Assembly: GCA_965276675.1 (NCBI GenBank)
Contig: OZ255624.1
Span: 2,666,001 to 2,730,000, forward strand
Length of the DNA: 64,000 nucleotides
DNA from: G965276675 sp965276675
GTDB taxonomy: Bacteria; Acidobacteriota; Terriglobia; Terriglobales; Acidobacteriaceae
Direction of reading: 5' to 3'
Part shown: in pieces, positions 52,733-60,863 of the stretch
Numbering within the stretch: position 1 is the first letter of the stretch
How the letters are laid out: each line of letters opens with the position of its first letter
The notes under the pieces: model-generated
What the model was told of the DNA's origin: nothing
Databases searched by the model: none
What the model saw: only the letters and a program-made list of their open reading frames with translations
Position numbers and translations under genes: made by a program

Positions 52733-52978
52733 GTGCACACAGTCAACATCCATCAAGCCAAAACGCACCTATCAAAGCTGGTCGAGCAGGCTGCCAATGG
52801 CGAGCCCTTCATCATCGCCAAAGCTGGGAAACCACTGGTAAAGGTCACCGCTCTTGACGCGCCAACGGGAACCAAAATGCGTCGTTTGGGTTTCATGCGC
52901 GGGGAGTTCACGGTGCCTGACGACTTCGATACCATGGCAGCCGAGGAGATCGAGCGGCTTTTTCAAGGGAAAGAATGA
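52733..52978 (+). CDS. vapB: Phd/YefM-type antitoxin
   Basis: 81 residues: VNIHQAKTHLSKLVEQAANG, then EPFIIAKAGKPLVKV, the Phd/YefM DNA-binding domain, then a tail that would wrap the toxin (FTVPDDFDTMAAEEIERLF). GTG start at 52733. It overlaps the PIN toxin gene by four bases (ATGA), the standard order. Confidence 0.9.
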   Translation: MHTVNIHQAKTHLSKLVEQAANGEPFIIAKAGKPLVKVTALDAPTGTKMRRLGFMRGEFTVPDDFDTMAAEEIERLFQGKE

Positions 52979-53361
52979 AACTTCTGCTGGACACGCATCT
53001 GCTACTCTGGGCGTCCATCGAATCGGACAAGCTGTCCAAGGAGGCTCGGTCTCTCGTCGAAGACGAAAGCAACGATCTTCTGTTTAGCGCCGCATCACTC
53101 TGGGAAGTAGCTATCAAGCAAGGTCGCGGACGCGAAGACTTTCAGGTCAACGCACGCAGACTGCGGCGTTCTCTACTGGATAATGGTTACTCCGAGCTCC
53201 CGGTTCGAAGTGAGCATGCTGTCGCTCTGGATGGTTTGGCCTTGATACACAAAGATCCTTTCGACCGAATTCTCCTCGCTCAGTCTATCGTCGAGGGGAT
53301 CATGCTGCTCACGGCCGACCCCGTGGTGGCGCAGTACTCCGGACCAGTACGACGGGTGTGA
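52975..53361 (+). CDS. vapC: PIN-domain toxin (VapC-type RNase)
   Basis: 128 residues: MKLLLDTHLLLWASIES with catalytic Asp6, SAASLWEVAIKQGRG with the conserved Glu, and DPFDRILLAQSIVE with later Asp. LLTADPVVAQY is the C-terminal motif. These acidic residues bind Mg or Mn for RNA cleavage. All four are present, so it looks intact. Confidence 0.92.
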   Translation: MKLLLDTHLLLWASIESDKLSKEARSLVEDESNDLLFSAASLWEVAIKQGRGREDFQVNARRLRRSLLDNGYSELPVRSEHAVALDGLALIHKDPFDRILLAQSIVEGIMLLTADPVVAQYSGPVRRV

Positions 53362-53377
53362 CCCGGAACCAAACTAG

Positions 53378-54046
53378 CTAATCGCTCTTCAGATCCAGAT
53401 CGCGGTGTCGGAAGAGCACCGATGCTGCGATGAAGATCACGACCGCACCCACCGCCGCTTCGAACAGCCCTGTCCCATAGACCGCCGCTGAGTTGACCTC
53501 CTCGCCAATAAAAAGGCGTGGCAGAAAGGCGATGCCGATTGCCTCCGGCACCGCATACAGCAGCGCGATGGCGCCAAAGCTCAGCGACGAAGCCACGATG
53601 CCGGGCAGCACGATAGAAAACATCAGCGTCAGCGAGGCGAGCGCCGCCCCCAGCGCCAGCTGCGCCCCGGCGAGCTGCAGCAGCACCTGCGCTGGCTCTC
53701 GCAGCATCGCCCCGCTCAGGCTGAAGCTCAGCACATAAAGCACCTGCGGCACCCACGCCGTCAGCCACAGTGCCGCCATATACTCCCGCCGGCTCACCGC
53801 GCGCGAGAGCACCAGTGCGATCCGCTGCGAGCGCGATTCATTGCCCAACAGCGTGCCGCCAGTGAAGGCTACCAGCGCGAGGCCATAGAAGCACTCCTGC
53901 TCGAGCAGTGCCGCGACATCGCTCTCGGCCAAGCCCCCACCCGGCACTAAAAGAATCGCTGCCATGCCCCAGGGCCATAGCACCAGCAGCACCCATAGCC
54001 AGCGGTTCTGCCGCAGCAGCCGCTGCGCAATCAGCCAAGCCTTCAC
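53378..54046 (-). CDS. ABC transporter permease (ABC-2 type)
   Basis: 222-residue protein with about six hydrophobic segments. No soluble domain or conserved export motif was recognised. The pairing with the ATPase gene (four-base overlap, ATGA) defines it. GGTLLGNESRSQRIALVLSR is typical of ABC-2 loops. The substrate is unknown. Confidence 0.8.
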   Translation of the reverse strand: MKAWLIAQRLLRQNRWLWVLLVLWPWGMAAILLVPGGGLAESDVAALLEQECFYGLALVAFTGGTLLGNESRSQRIALVLSRAVSRREYMAALWLTAWVPQVLYVLSFSLSGAMLREPAQVLLQLAGAQLALGAALASLTLMFSIVLPGIVASSLSFGAIALLYAVPEAIGIAFLPRLFIGEEVNSAAVYGTGLFEAAVGAVVIFIAASVLFRHRDLDLKSD

Positions 54047-54981
54047 TGCGAGATTTCCCCCGTCTGTCCCCTAGCCCCGTCCCCACCGGTCCAGGCCTGA
54101 AAGAGTTCTGGGAGAGACTGCTGCGCCGGCCGCACACTCATCAGCTCCGCTCCGGCACTCCACGCCGCCTCGATTGCGGCCCGCGCCTCAGCTTGCGGCA
54201 GCACCCAACGCGTCTGGTTTGAAGTCTGGCCTTGCGCTGGCTCGCCGCGTTCGAATCGCCGCAGCCTCTCGCGAACACCGGAGTCACTTGGCAGTTCCGC
54301 GACCGTCACCTCAACCAGCCCCGCCGACCCGAGCAGTTCGCGCAAAGCGCCATAGCGGATCAGCTTGCCCTCGCGCAGGAACGCCACGCGGTCGCAGATC
54401 TGCTCCACCTCGGTCAGCTGATGCGAGCTGAAGAAGATGCTCTTTCCCTCGTCGCGCAACTTGAGCAGGATCTCCCGGATCTCGATCACTCCCGTCGGAT
54501 CGAGAGCCGAGGCCGGCTCATCCAGAATCAGCACTTCAGGATCGTGAATCAACGCCTGCGCCAGTCCCAGCCGCTGCAACATGCCGCGCGAGAACTTCCG
54601 CACATCGCGCTTCCACTCGCCAATCCCAACCAGGCGCAGGGTCGATTCGATCTTGCTCCGCTCCGGCCGCAACCCATTCAGCCGCGCGGCAAAGGCAATA
54701 GCCGCGACAGCATTTCCAGCAAAGAAGACTGGCGCATCCGGCGTGAAGCCCACCCGCAGTCGTGCGCGCGCATCGCCAAAGCTTCGCCCCAGCAGCGAGC
54801 CCGCTCCCGAGCTAGCACGCAGGAACCCAAGCGCGATATGAATCGCCGTAGTCTTGCCCGCGCCATTCGGCCCCAGAAAGCCCAGGATCTCGCCCGCCCG
54901 AAGCTCCAGGCTCAGCTCATCCAGCGCAACCGCCGCGCCAAAGCGCTTTGAGATTCCCTGAAAGACGAGAGGCGCTTGCAT
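54043..54981 (-). CDS. ABC transporter ATPase (ABC-2 exporter type)
   Basis: 312-residue ATPase. Walker A GFLGPNGAGKTTAIH is near residue 34, signature FSRGMLQRLGLAQAL near residue 130, Walker B VLILDEPASALDP, switch FSSHQLTEVEQIC. The C-terminal extension after residue 220 is typical of CcmA/NatA-like exporters. The start is 15 bases after the RelE-type gene stop. Confidence 0.92.
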   Translation of the reverse strand: MQAPLVFQGISKRFGAAVALDELSLELRAGEILGFLGPNGAGKTTAIHIALGFLRASSGAGSLLGRSFGDARARLRVGFTPDAPVFFAGNAVAAIAFAARLNGLRPERSKIESTLRLVGIGEWKRDVRKFSRGMLQRLGLAQALIHDPEVLILDEPASALDPTGVIEIREILLKLRDEGKSIFFSSHQLTEVEQICDRVAFLREGKLIRYGALRELLGSAGLVEVTVAELPSDSGVRERLRRFERGEPAQGQTSNQTRWVLPQAEARAAIEAAWSAGAELMSVRPAQQSLPELFQAWTGGDGARGQTGEISQ

Positions 54982-54995
54982 ATTGGAAGCCGGCG

Positions 54996-55277
54996 CTACA
55001 GGCCAAGCTCGGAATGGGACCCCAGGCGTACTAACTGCAGAGTGTCTGGATCGGACTTTCTATAGATGAGCACAAGATCCGGCTTGACGTGACAGTCACG
55101 ATGATCGCTCCACTCGCCGGATAGTGCGTGGTCGCGGTGCCTGGTTGCAAGTGTCTGGTCTTCCGCCAAGGCTGACACTAACGCCGTAAACTCCCTTTCC
55201 AGAGTGGTTCGGTGTTGGCCTTTTGCTTCGCGTTTGTAGTCACGTTTAAAGATAGATGTCCACTCAATCGTCCGCAT
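54996..55277 (-). CDS. YafQ/RelE-type mRNA interferase
   Basis: 93 residues with the RelE fold: IEWTSIFKRDYKREAKGQH, then DHALSGEWSDHRDCHVKPDL, then VLIYRKSDPDTLQLVRLGSH. YafQ toxins cleave mRNA on the ribosome. The LSGxWxxxRDCHxxPDLxLIY pattern is specific to YafQ. It overlaps the antitoxin end by 14 bases. Confidence 0.9.
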   Translation of the reverse strand: MRTIEWTSIFKRDYKREAKGQHRTTLEREFTALVSALAEDQTLATRHRDHALSGEWSDHRDCHVKPDLVLIYRKSDPDTLQLVRLGSHSELGL

Positions 55278-55527
55278 TCAGCTCCGCCATGAGCGCCTCG
55301 ACAGAACCCACGGAGGGCAGACCACCACGCCGGGCCTCTTTCATGGCCGCGATCGTCTCCGCATTCGGGATCAAGGGCTCGAACGGAAGCGCTTTGTCGT
55401 GGGCGATCTTTATCAGCAGAAGGCGAACAGCATCGGAGACAGTCAGGCCCATTGCGGCAAGAACGATCGATGCCTCTTCCTTCACCGTGCTATCAATGCG
55501 AGCTTGTATGAGCGAATTTGCGGCCAC
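55264..55527 (-). CDS. RelB/DinJ-type antitoxin
   Basis: 87 residues from the GTG at 55527, which has GGGGAGG nine bases upstream; ATG 55557 is an alternative. AANSLIQARIDSTVKEEASI then GLTVSDAVRLLLIKIAHDKA is the ribbon-helix-helix of RelB/DinJ. The tail (SVEALMAELNADD) contacts the toxin. Confidence 0.88.
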   Translation of the reverse strand: MAANSLIQARIDSTVKEEASIVLAAMGLTVSDAVRLLLIKIAHDKALPFEPLIPNAETIAAMKEARRGGLPSVGSVEALMAELNADD

Positions 55528-55541
55528 AGGAAGCACCTCCC

Positions 55542-55572
55542 CTCTTCTGTATGACATTGTAATTCAGAAGAG
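55542..55572. promoter_or_regulatory. Inverted repeat before the RelB-type gene, likely operator
   Basis: CTCTTCTG (55542-55549) and CAGAAGAG (55565-55572) are exact complements, 15 bases apart. The site overlaps the antitoxin ribosome-binding region, fitting an auto-repression operator. Confidence 0.5.
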
Positions 55573-55634
55573 ATGAGGGTCAAACAAAGACCCTCGGCGC
55601 AAACCGGGGGCCTTTGGCGCGGAACGCAAACAGT

Positions 55635-55952
55635 CTAGTGCACTTTGACAAAGACGATAACCAGCGTAAACAGCGAGAGTGACTCGATGAATGCCAGGCC
55701 CAGCGTGAGCAACAGCAGGATGCCAGGACGCGCACCGGGATTGCGGGCGAGGGCTTCCGTAGCCGATGCAGTGGCGCGGCCCTGACCCAGTCCGCAAAGA
55801 CCCGCGGCCAGACCCATACCAAGACCGGCAGCGATCGAGCCTAGCCCGCCACCCAGTCCGTTTCCGCCGCCATTGGCAGCAGTCTGGGCAAATGCTGGAG
55901 CCGCCAGAAACAGCACGCTCAGCAGCATGAAGACGTATTGCAGTTTACGCAT
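55635..55952 (-). CDS. atpE: ATP synthase F0 subunit c, with signal-like N-terminus
   Basis: 105 residues. The N-terminal 23 residues look like a cleavable signal peptide (KLQYVFMLLSVLFLAAPAFAQ). Two transmembrane helices follow, with the polar loop ARNPGARPG and the proton-carrying Glu90 in LAFIESLSLF. The c-ring is rotated by proton flow. ATG 55952 is chosen; an upstream in-frame codon at 56006 is less likely. The gene ends the atpZ-atpI-atpB-atpE group. Confidence 0.94.
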   Translation of the reverse strand: MRKLQYVFMLLSVLFLAAPAFAQTAANGGGNGLGGGLGSIAAGLGMGLAAGLCGLGQGRATASATEALARNPGARPGILLLLTLGLAFIESLSLFTLVIVFVKVH

Positions 55953-56069
55953 AGTGTGTTCTCCGAGCTTCCTGAGATAGACCGTCAGTGGGTGGTTGAT
56001 GCTCACCGTGCTGGCACCCTCACGCTAAACGGCTAATGCGACCCGGCGGAAGCAAGCTCCGAGCCGAAA

Positions 56070-56093
56070 GGACTGGCCGTCCGGGCAGACGCG
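56070..56093. repeat. Dispersed intergenic repeat, family B
   Basis: GGACTGGCCGTCC then GGGCAGACGCGG, in the gap between atpB and atpE. Compare 23978 and 28723. Confidence 0.5.
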
Positions 56094-56124
56094 GCTCACG
56101 CCGCAAACCCAGCTGGCACTAAAC

Positions 56125-56865
56125 TCAATGGGCTTCGTGCGCGGTCGCCTGCGCGACGTAGATCATGGCTAGCAGCATAAAGACGTAGGCCTGAATGAGC
56201 GAGACGCCAAGGTGCAGGCCCAGAAAGACTGCCGGAAGCGCGATAGGCACGAGCGAGAAGAAGACCAGCACGACCATGTCGCCAGCAAACATATTGGCGT
56301 AAAGACGGACCGTAAGCGAGAGGATGCGGGCCAGATGCGAGATGATCTCAATCGGCAGCATCAGCCAGGAGATCCACCATATCGGCCCCAGGAAATGCTT
56401 GATGTGCCCGACAATTCCCTGCTCGCGCACGCCGTGCCAGTTGTAGTAGAGGAAGGTCAGCAACGCAACACCCAGCGGCACCCAGGGTTTGGCCGTTGGC
56501 GACATAAAGCCGGGAACCAGGCCCAGCAGATTGCACAGCAAAATAAAGGCCAGGATGACACTGGTGAACGCTACATAGCGTTCAAAGCCGTGACCGATGA
56601 TCGCCTCGGCCTGGTCCGAGACGAACCCATGCAGCAGCTCTGCGACATGCTGGATCGGCCCGGGCTTCTCCACGCTCAACGTGGCCCGCACAAGGACGAA
56701 AAATATTGCGAGCACGGCGAAGACCATTAGCTCCATTGCGAACGAGTTATCGATCGGAGCTTGCGCGTATTTGGGGTGGTAGCCCACCGCCTGCAGCAGC
56801 GTATTGGCCACACCGGCAAAGTGGTGATTGAGAAATGCAGTCAAGGGTAGCTGTGCTGGGGCCAT
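56125..56865 (-). CDS. atpB: ATP synthase F0 subunit a
   Basis: 246-residue stator subunit with about six transmembrane segments. The essential Arg lies in SLTVRLYANMFAGDMVV. The C-terminal YVFMLLAMIYVAQATAHEAH is typical. Together with subunit c it forms the proton half-channels. The b subunit and all F1 genes are absent from this window. Confidence 0.96.
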   Translation of the reverse strand: MAPAQLPLTAFLNHHFAGVANTLLQAVGYHPKYAQAPIDNSFAMELMVFAVLAIFFVLVRATLSVEKPGPIQHVAELLHGFVSDQAEAIIGHGFERYVAFTSVILAFILLCNLLGLVPGFMSPTAKPWVPLGVALLTFLYYNWHGVREQGIVGHIKHFLGPIWWISWLMLPIEIISHLARILSLTVRLYANMFAGDMVVLVFFSLVPIALPAVFLGLHLGVSLIQAYVFMLLAMIYVAQATAHEAH

Positions 56866-56956
56866 TCGGTCTCGCAGGTGTCCTTGTCGTTGTGGTACTC
56901 AGTTTCGTATCGGTGCTGGGTGATGCTGGATGCTAACAGCCGGGCTCGCCACTGCC

Positions 56957-57394
56957 CTACATAGACCAGGATCGTAGCAGCTGCATGGCCTGGATCATCA
57001 GCGCCACCACTGCCAGTCCCAGGCCCGCGCATAGCGCGTACACTGAGCCATCTAAACTTCTAAGGCTACCATAGAGCAGTGCACCCGCGATGAGGAGCCG
57101 TAAGAAGAACCATAGCAGCACAGCGGCCATTGGGCGTGGAGTCGCGCCCTCGTTGAATCGGCTCAAGACCGCCATCATGAGCCGCTGCCACTCGAAGATG
57201 CCGGTGGCCGCAATCAGCGCCCCCACCAGGAAGAGCAGCACGGACTTCCACCCTGCGGTAAACCATACGATGGGGATGCCAACAGCCGCCAGGATGCCGA
57301 CGGTGCGCATGGCTCGCCCGAGCGTCGCTTTCAAGTCCTCTTCGCTGAAGTCTGTAGTTGGCCTTGGATCGTGATTTGGCTTTGGATCGGGCAC
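56957..57394 (-). CDS. atpI: ATP synthase subunit I-like membrane protein
   Basis: 145 residues with four hydrophobic segments after a polar N-terminus. The layout and the place upstream of atpB match the ATP synthase I family, thought to help c-ring assembly or Mg uptake. The sequence match is weak, so the call rests on context. GTG start at 57394. Confidence 0.75.
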   Translation of the reverse strand: MPDPKPNHDPRPTTDFSEEDLKATLGRAMRTVGILAAVGIPIVWFTAGWKSVLLFLVGALIAATGIFEWQRLMMAVLSRFNEGATPRPMAAVLLWFFLRLLIAGALLYGSLRSLDGSVYALCAGLGLAVVALMIQAMQLLRSWSM

Positions 57395-57399
57395 GCTAA

Positions 57400-57512
57400 A
57401 CCATTTTCAGGGTAAGTGTAGACAAGTGAACATAGGTGAACGTGGCCGTTCTTCGAAGAACGGCCACATGGAGAAGGGTCTTCGCGCGAGCGACAGTAAC
57501 CCTGAAAATGGT
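57400..57512. repeat. Nested inverted-repeat element between atpZ and atpI
   Basis: Outer arms: ACCATTTTCAGGGT at 57400-57413 and its exact complement at 57499-57512 (14 bp). Inside is a perfect 26-bp palindrome at 57442-57467 (left arm GTGGCCGTTCTTC). The 113-base unit fills nearly the whole space between the two genes. It looks like a miniature mobile element, or a transcript-processing hairpin. Confidence 0.65.
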
Positions 57513-57770
57513 CTACTCCTTGGAGTTCGCGAGCACGACGCGAAAGATCTGCACAAAGCCGGCGGTTGCGCCAAGCAGCAGCCCTACGATATAGATCCAG
57601 TGCTGGTGCAACCAGTGGTCGAGCCCCAGCCCGATCGCCCACCCGATAAAAGTCGCCGCGGGGATCAGCAACGCAAGCTGTACCAGACTCTCCACCTGCA
57701 CCAGCGACTGCAGTGTGCCGTCTCGTTTTTTGCCTGCCCCGCCGCCCGCCCTATTGTTCGGTGTTGCCAA
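57513..57770 (-). CDS. atpZ: AtpZ/AtpI-family small membrane protein
   Basis: 85 residues: a basic N-terminus, VQLALLIPAATFIGWAIGLG, then GLLLGATAGFVQIFRVVLAN. Two transmembrane segments with conserved Gly match the AtpZ family, which partners AtpI in F0 clusters. It is the first gene of the minus-strand F0 group. Confidence 0.85.
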   Translation of the reverse strand: MATPNNRAGGGAGKKRDGTLQSLVQVESLVQLALLIPAATFIGWAIGLGLDHWLHQHWIYIVGLLLGATAGFVQIFRVVLANSKE

Positions 57771-57897
57771 CGAAACTCCTCGCGCCCAGTACTCTTACCG
57801 AGTCCTGCGTTGTTATAACACCATCGCCTTACCCCCGAACACCGCACGTATACTGATGCTCTACCTTTTTAAACCAGTTCTTCAGAGGGCACACGAG

Positions 57898-59457
57898 GTG
57901 TTCGAGTCAGAGTTCGAGCGCAACCTTTTTGCGCGGCGCCATGAGAAGTTAAAGCAGATTGAAGCCGCGGGACAGCAGGCCTATCCCAATCAGTATGTCT
58001 CCACCCACACCGTCCCCGCACTGCGCGAGCAGTACGGCGAGCAGACGGCGGAGCAGCTCGAATCGAGCCGCGTGGAGGTCTCGGTCGCCGGCCGGCTGAT
58101 GGCGATCCGTGCCCAGGGCAAAGCCGGTTTCGCGCAACTGCAGGGCGGCGGCGAACGATTGCAGCTCTATGTGCGGCTGGATGCAGTGGGCGACGGAGCC
58201 TTCGCGCTCTACAAGCTGCTCGATCTCGGCGATCACATCGGCGTTCGCGGCTATCTCTTCCGCACCCGCACCGGTGAGCTGACCGTGCATGTGGAGACCA
58301 TCACCTTCCTCACCAAGGCCATGCTAGCGCTGCCAGAGAAGTATCACGGCCTCGCCGACGTGGAGCTGCGCTACCGTCAGCGTTATCTCGACCTCTTCAT
58401 GAACACGGACGTGCGCGCGATCTTCATTAAGCGGGCTCAGATTTTGCGCGCCATCCGCCGTTTTTTTGACCAGCGCGAGTACATCGAGGTCGAAACGCCT
58501 ATGATGCAATCGATCGCCGGCGGCGCTGCAGCCCGGCCCTTCCGCACCCACCACAATGCGCTCGGCCTCGACCTATTTCTGCGCATCGCGCCAGAGCTCT
58601 ATCTGAAACGGCTGGTGGTCGGCGGACTCGATCGCGTCTACGAGATCAATCGCAACTTCCGCAACGAAGGTGTCTCGACGCAGCACAATCCCGAGTTCAC
58701 CATGCTTGAGTTCTACCAGGCCTATGCGAACTACCACGACCTGATGCAGCTGACCAAAGAGCTCGTCATCTTCGTCGCCCGCGAAGTCAACGGGACGACG
58801 ATGACGGAGTTCAACGGCAGCACCATCGATCTCGCCGAGTGGAAGCGCTACTCCATGCGCGAGGCGATCCTGGAATTTTGGCCCACAGAAGCTAGCGAAC
58901 GCCCGGAGTTAGACGACTTCAGCGATCCGGGCAAGGTGCAGGCGATGATCTCGCGTCTGCGTGCCGCACGCGTCGCCGTCGAGATGCAGCCCGGCGAGCC
59001 CACAGGCAAGACCATCGCGAACATCTTCGAGACTGTTGCCGAAGACCATCTAATTCAGCCGACGATCATCTATGACTTCCCACTCGCTATCTCGCCCCTA
59101 TCCAAAACCAAGCCGGATGAGCCGGAGTGGGTGGAGCGCTTTGAATTCTACATCGGTGGTTTTGAGGTGGGGAATGCTTTTAGCGAGCTCAACGATCCGG
59201 CGGAGCAGAAGTTGCGCTTTGAGCAGCAATTGGGAGAGCGCGCCCGTGGCGATGATGAGGCTCACCAGATGGATGAAGACTACGTGCGCGCGCTAGCCTT
59301 TGGCCTGCCGCCAACCGCCGGCGAAGGCATCGGGATCGATCGTCTGACGATGGTCCTGACCGGGGCCAGGTCTATCCGCGACGTCATCTTCTTCCCACTG
59401 CTCAGGCCCGCCGCCGCTGCCGCGCCAGCTGAGCAAAAGGAAGGCGAGACGCCGTGA
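57898..59457 (+). CDS. lysS: Lysyl-tRNA synthetase, class II
   Basis: About 519 residues. The N-terminal OB-fold region (VSVAGRLMAIRAQGKAGFAQ) binds the anticodon. The catalytic domain has motif 2 in INRNFRNEGVSTQHNPEFTM and motif 3 in GIGIDRLTMVLTGARSIRD. A GTG at 57898 with AGAGGG upstream gives the family-like start VFESEFERNLF; ATG 57856 is an alternative and would add 14 residues. A TATACT at 57849-57854 could be a -10 box. Charges tRNA-Lys. Confidence 0.96.
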   Translation: MFESEFERNLFARRHEKLKQIEAAGQQAYPNQYVSTHTVPALREQYGEQTAEQLESSRVEVSVAGRLMAIRAQGKAGFAQLQGGGERLQLYVRLDAVGDGAFALYKLLDLGDHIGVRGYLFRTRTGELTVHVETITFLTKAMLALPEKYHGLADVELRYRQRYLDLFMNTDVRAIFIKRAQILRAIRRFFDQREYIEVETPMMQSIAGGAAARPFRTHHNALGLDLFLRIAPELYLKRLVVGGLDRVYEINRNFRNEGVSTQHNPEFTMLEFYQAYANYHDLMQLTKELVIFVAREVNGTTMTEFNGSTIDLAEWKRYSMREAILEFWPTEASERPELDDFSDPGKVQAMISRLRAARVAVEMQPGEPTGKTIANIFETVAEDHLIQPTIIYDFPLAISPLSKTKPDEPEWVERFEFYIGGFEVGNAFSELNDPAEQKLRFEQQLGERARGDDEAHQMDEDYVRALAFGLPPTAGEGIGIDRLTMVLTGARSIRDVIFFPLLRPAAAAAPAEQKEGETP

Positions 59458-59476
59458 CCACTTCTTTGGCGGCTTG

Positions 59477-59893
59477 TCACTTTTTCTGTGGCTTGCCTAC
59501 GCGCTTCACCAGTTGCGCCAGCGTGGTCTTCCTGAGTTGCTCGACCACGCACTTCGAGCACTCGTCGAAGGACTTCGAAAGCAGCGCATTGACCCGTGTT
59601 GCATTTGGCCCGGAGACGCCGGGCACGTGCAACCTGGTGTTCGTCTCGACGGCGGAATAAACGTCAGCCAGCGTGATGGACTTTGCTGGACGAGCTAAGC
59701 GTGAACCGCCTGCAGGGCCCTTCTGGCTGTAAACCAACTCGGCCTGTTGCAAAGACGATAAGACGCGCCGGATCACCACCGGATTGGTGTTGAGTTCTTG
59801 TGCCAGATCCGAAGAAGTTTGCAGCGAATCAGAGTTGGAAGCGAGCAGAACCAGGACGTGAACGCCTGTCGCAAATCGTGTGTTTGCAGCCAT
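59477..59893 (-). CDS. Rrf2-family transcriptional regulator
   Basis: 138 residues. Winged helix N-terminal part (FATGVHVLVLLAS, SSDLAQELNTNPVVIRRVLS). The wing GPAGGSRLARPAKSITLADV is strongly Rrf2-like. Instead of the three-Cys Fe-S set of IscR/NsrR, only CSKC is seen (near residue 112), so it may not bind an Fe-S cluster; it is closer to YwnA-type members. Converges with lysS. Confidence 0.9.
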   Translation of the reverse strand: MAANTRFATGVHVLVLLASNSDSLQTSSDLAQELNTNPVVIRRVLSSLQQAELVYSQKGPAGGSRLARPAKSITLADVYSAVETNTRLHVPGVSGPNATRVNALLSKSFDECSKCVVEQLRKTTLAQLVKRVGKPQKK

Positions 59894-60040
59894 AGAGCGA
59901 CGCTACCATAACTAACCTAAAGCATCTAGAGACACTGATGTACACATTAGTACCTCAACTTAAATTCAATCCCGCAATGGAATCAGTGTTACTAACTTAT
60001 TAGCTGGGAACGTAATCTTTACCTAGGAGCGGTCACCAAT

Positions 60041-60838
60041 TTGCGCATTTTGTTTGTGGGAGATGTCTTCGGGAATCCAGGACGCCGTATCGTACGCGAG
60101 CACTTAGCCCATGTTCTTAGCGAACGCGCTGTTGATCTTGTTGTTATAAATGCAGAAAATTCAGCCGGCGGTTTTGGCGTCACTCCTGCCATTGCCGATG
60201 AGCTTTTTGACCTGGGCGCCCACGTGATCACCACCGGCAACCACGTCTGGGACAAGCGCGAGATCTTCGATTATTTCAAGTCTGTGCCTGCGGAGAGCAC
60301 AGAACGGCCGCGCCGTGTTTTGCGCCCGGCCAACTTCCCGGCCGGCACTCCAGGCTACGGCGTTTACGAGGGAACACTTCCGTCTGGCGAGGTGTATGCC
60401 GTCATCAACCTGCAGGGACGTGTCTTCATGCAATCCAACGAGGATCCCTTTCGCACCGCCGATACTCTGCTGAAGAGCGTGCGCGCAAAGGTAATCTTGA
60501 TCGACTTCCATGCCGAAGCTACGTCAGAAAAGGTGGCGATGGGCTGGCACCTGGACGGACGAGTGACCGCGGTGCTGGGCACGCACACCCATGTGCCCAC
60601 AGCCGACGAACGCGTCCTGCCAGGAGGTACCGCCTACCAAACCGACGTGGGCATGAGCGGTCCTTACGACAGCGTCATTGGCGTAGAGAAGGAGATGGTC
60701 TTGCACCGGTTTCTGAGCGGATTGCCTGGCAAGTTCGAGCCGGCGCGCGGGGATGCCCGCATGTGCGCGGCGCTGATTGAATGCGACAGCACCACCGGCC
60801 ACGCCCACTCCATCCACCGCCTGATGCTCGGGGAATAG
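60041..60838 (+). CDS. YmdB-type metallophosphoesterase
   Basis: 265 residues: RILFVGDVFGNPGRR, VINAENSAGGFGVTP, TTGNHVWDKREI, IDFHAEATSEK and GTHTHVPTADE. These are the metal-binding motifs of the YmdB/TIGR00282 family. B. subtilis YmdB hydrolyses 2',3'-cyclic nucleotides and influences sporulation and biofilm fate. TTG 60041 with AGGAG upstream is the start. Confidence 0.93.
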   Translation: MRILFVGDVFGNPGRRIVREHLAHVLSERAVDLVVINAENSAGGFGVTPAIADELFDLGAHVITTGNHVWDKREIFDYFKSVPAESTERPRRVLRPANFPAGTPGYGVYEGTLPSGEVYAVINLQGRVFMQSNEDPFRTADTLLKSVRAKVILIDFHAEATSEKVAMGWHLDGRVTAVLGTHTHVPTADERVLPGGTAYQTDVGMSGPYDSVIGVEKEMVLHRFLSGLPGKFEPARGDARMCAALIECDSTTGHAHSIHRLMLGE

Positions 60839-60863
60839 CATGCAGCAGGAACAGGAAGACGGC

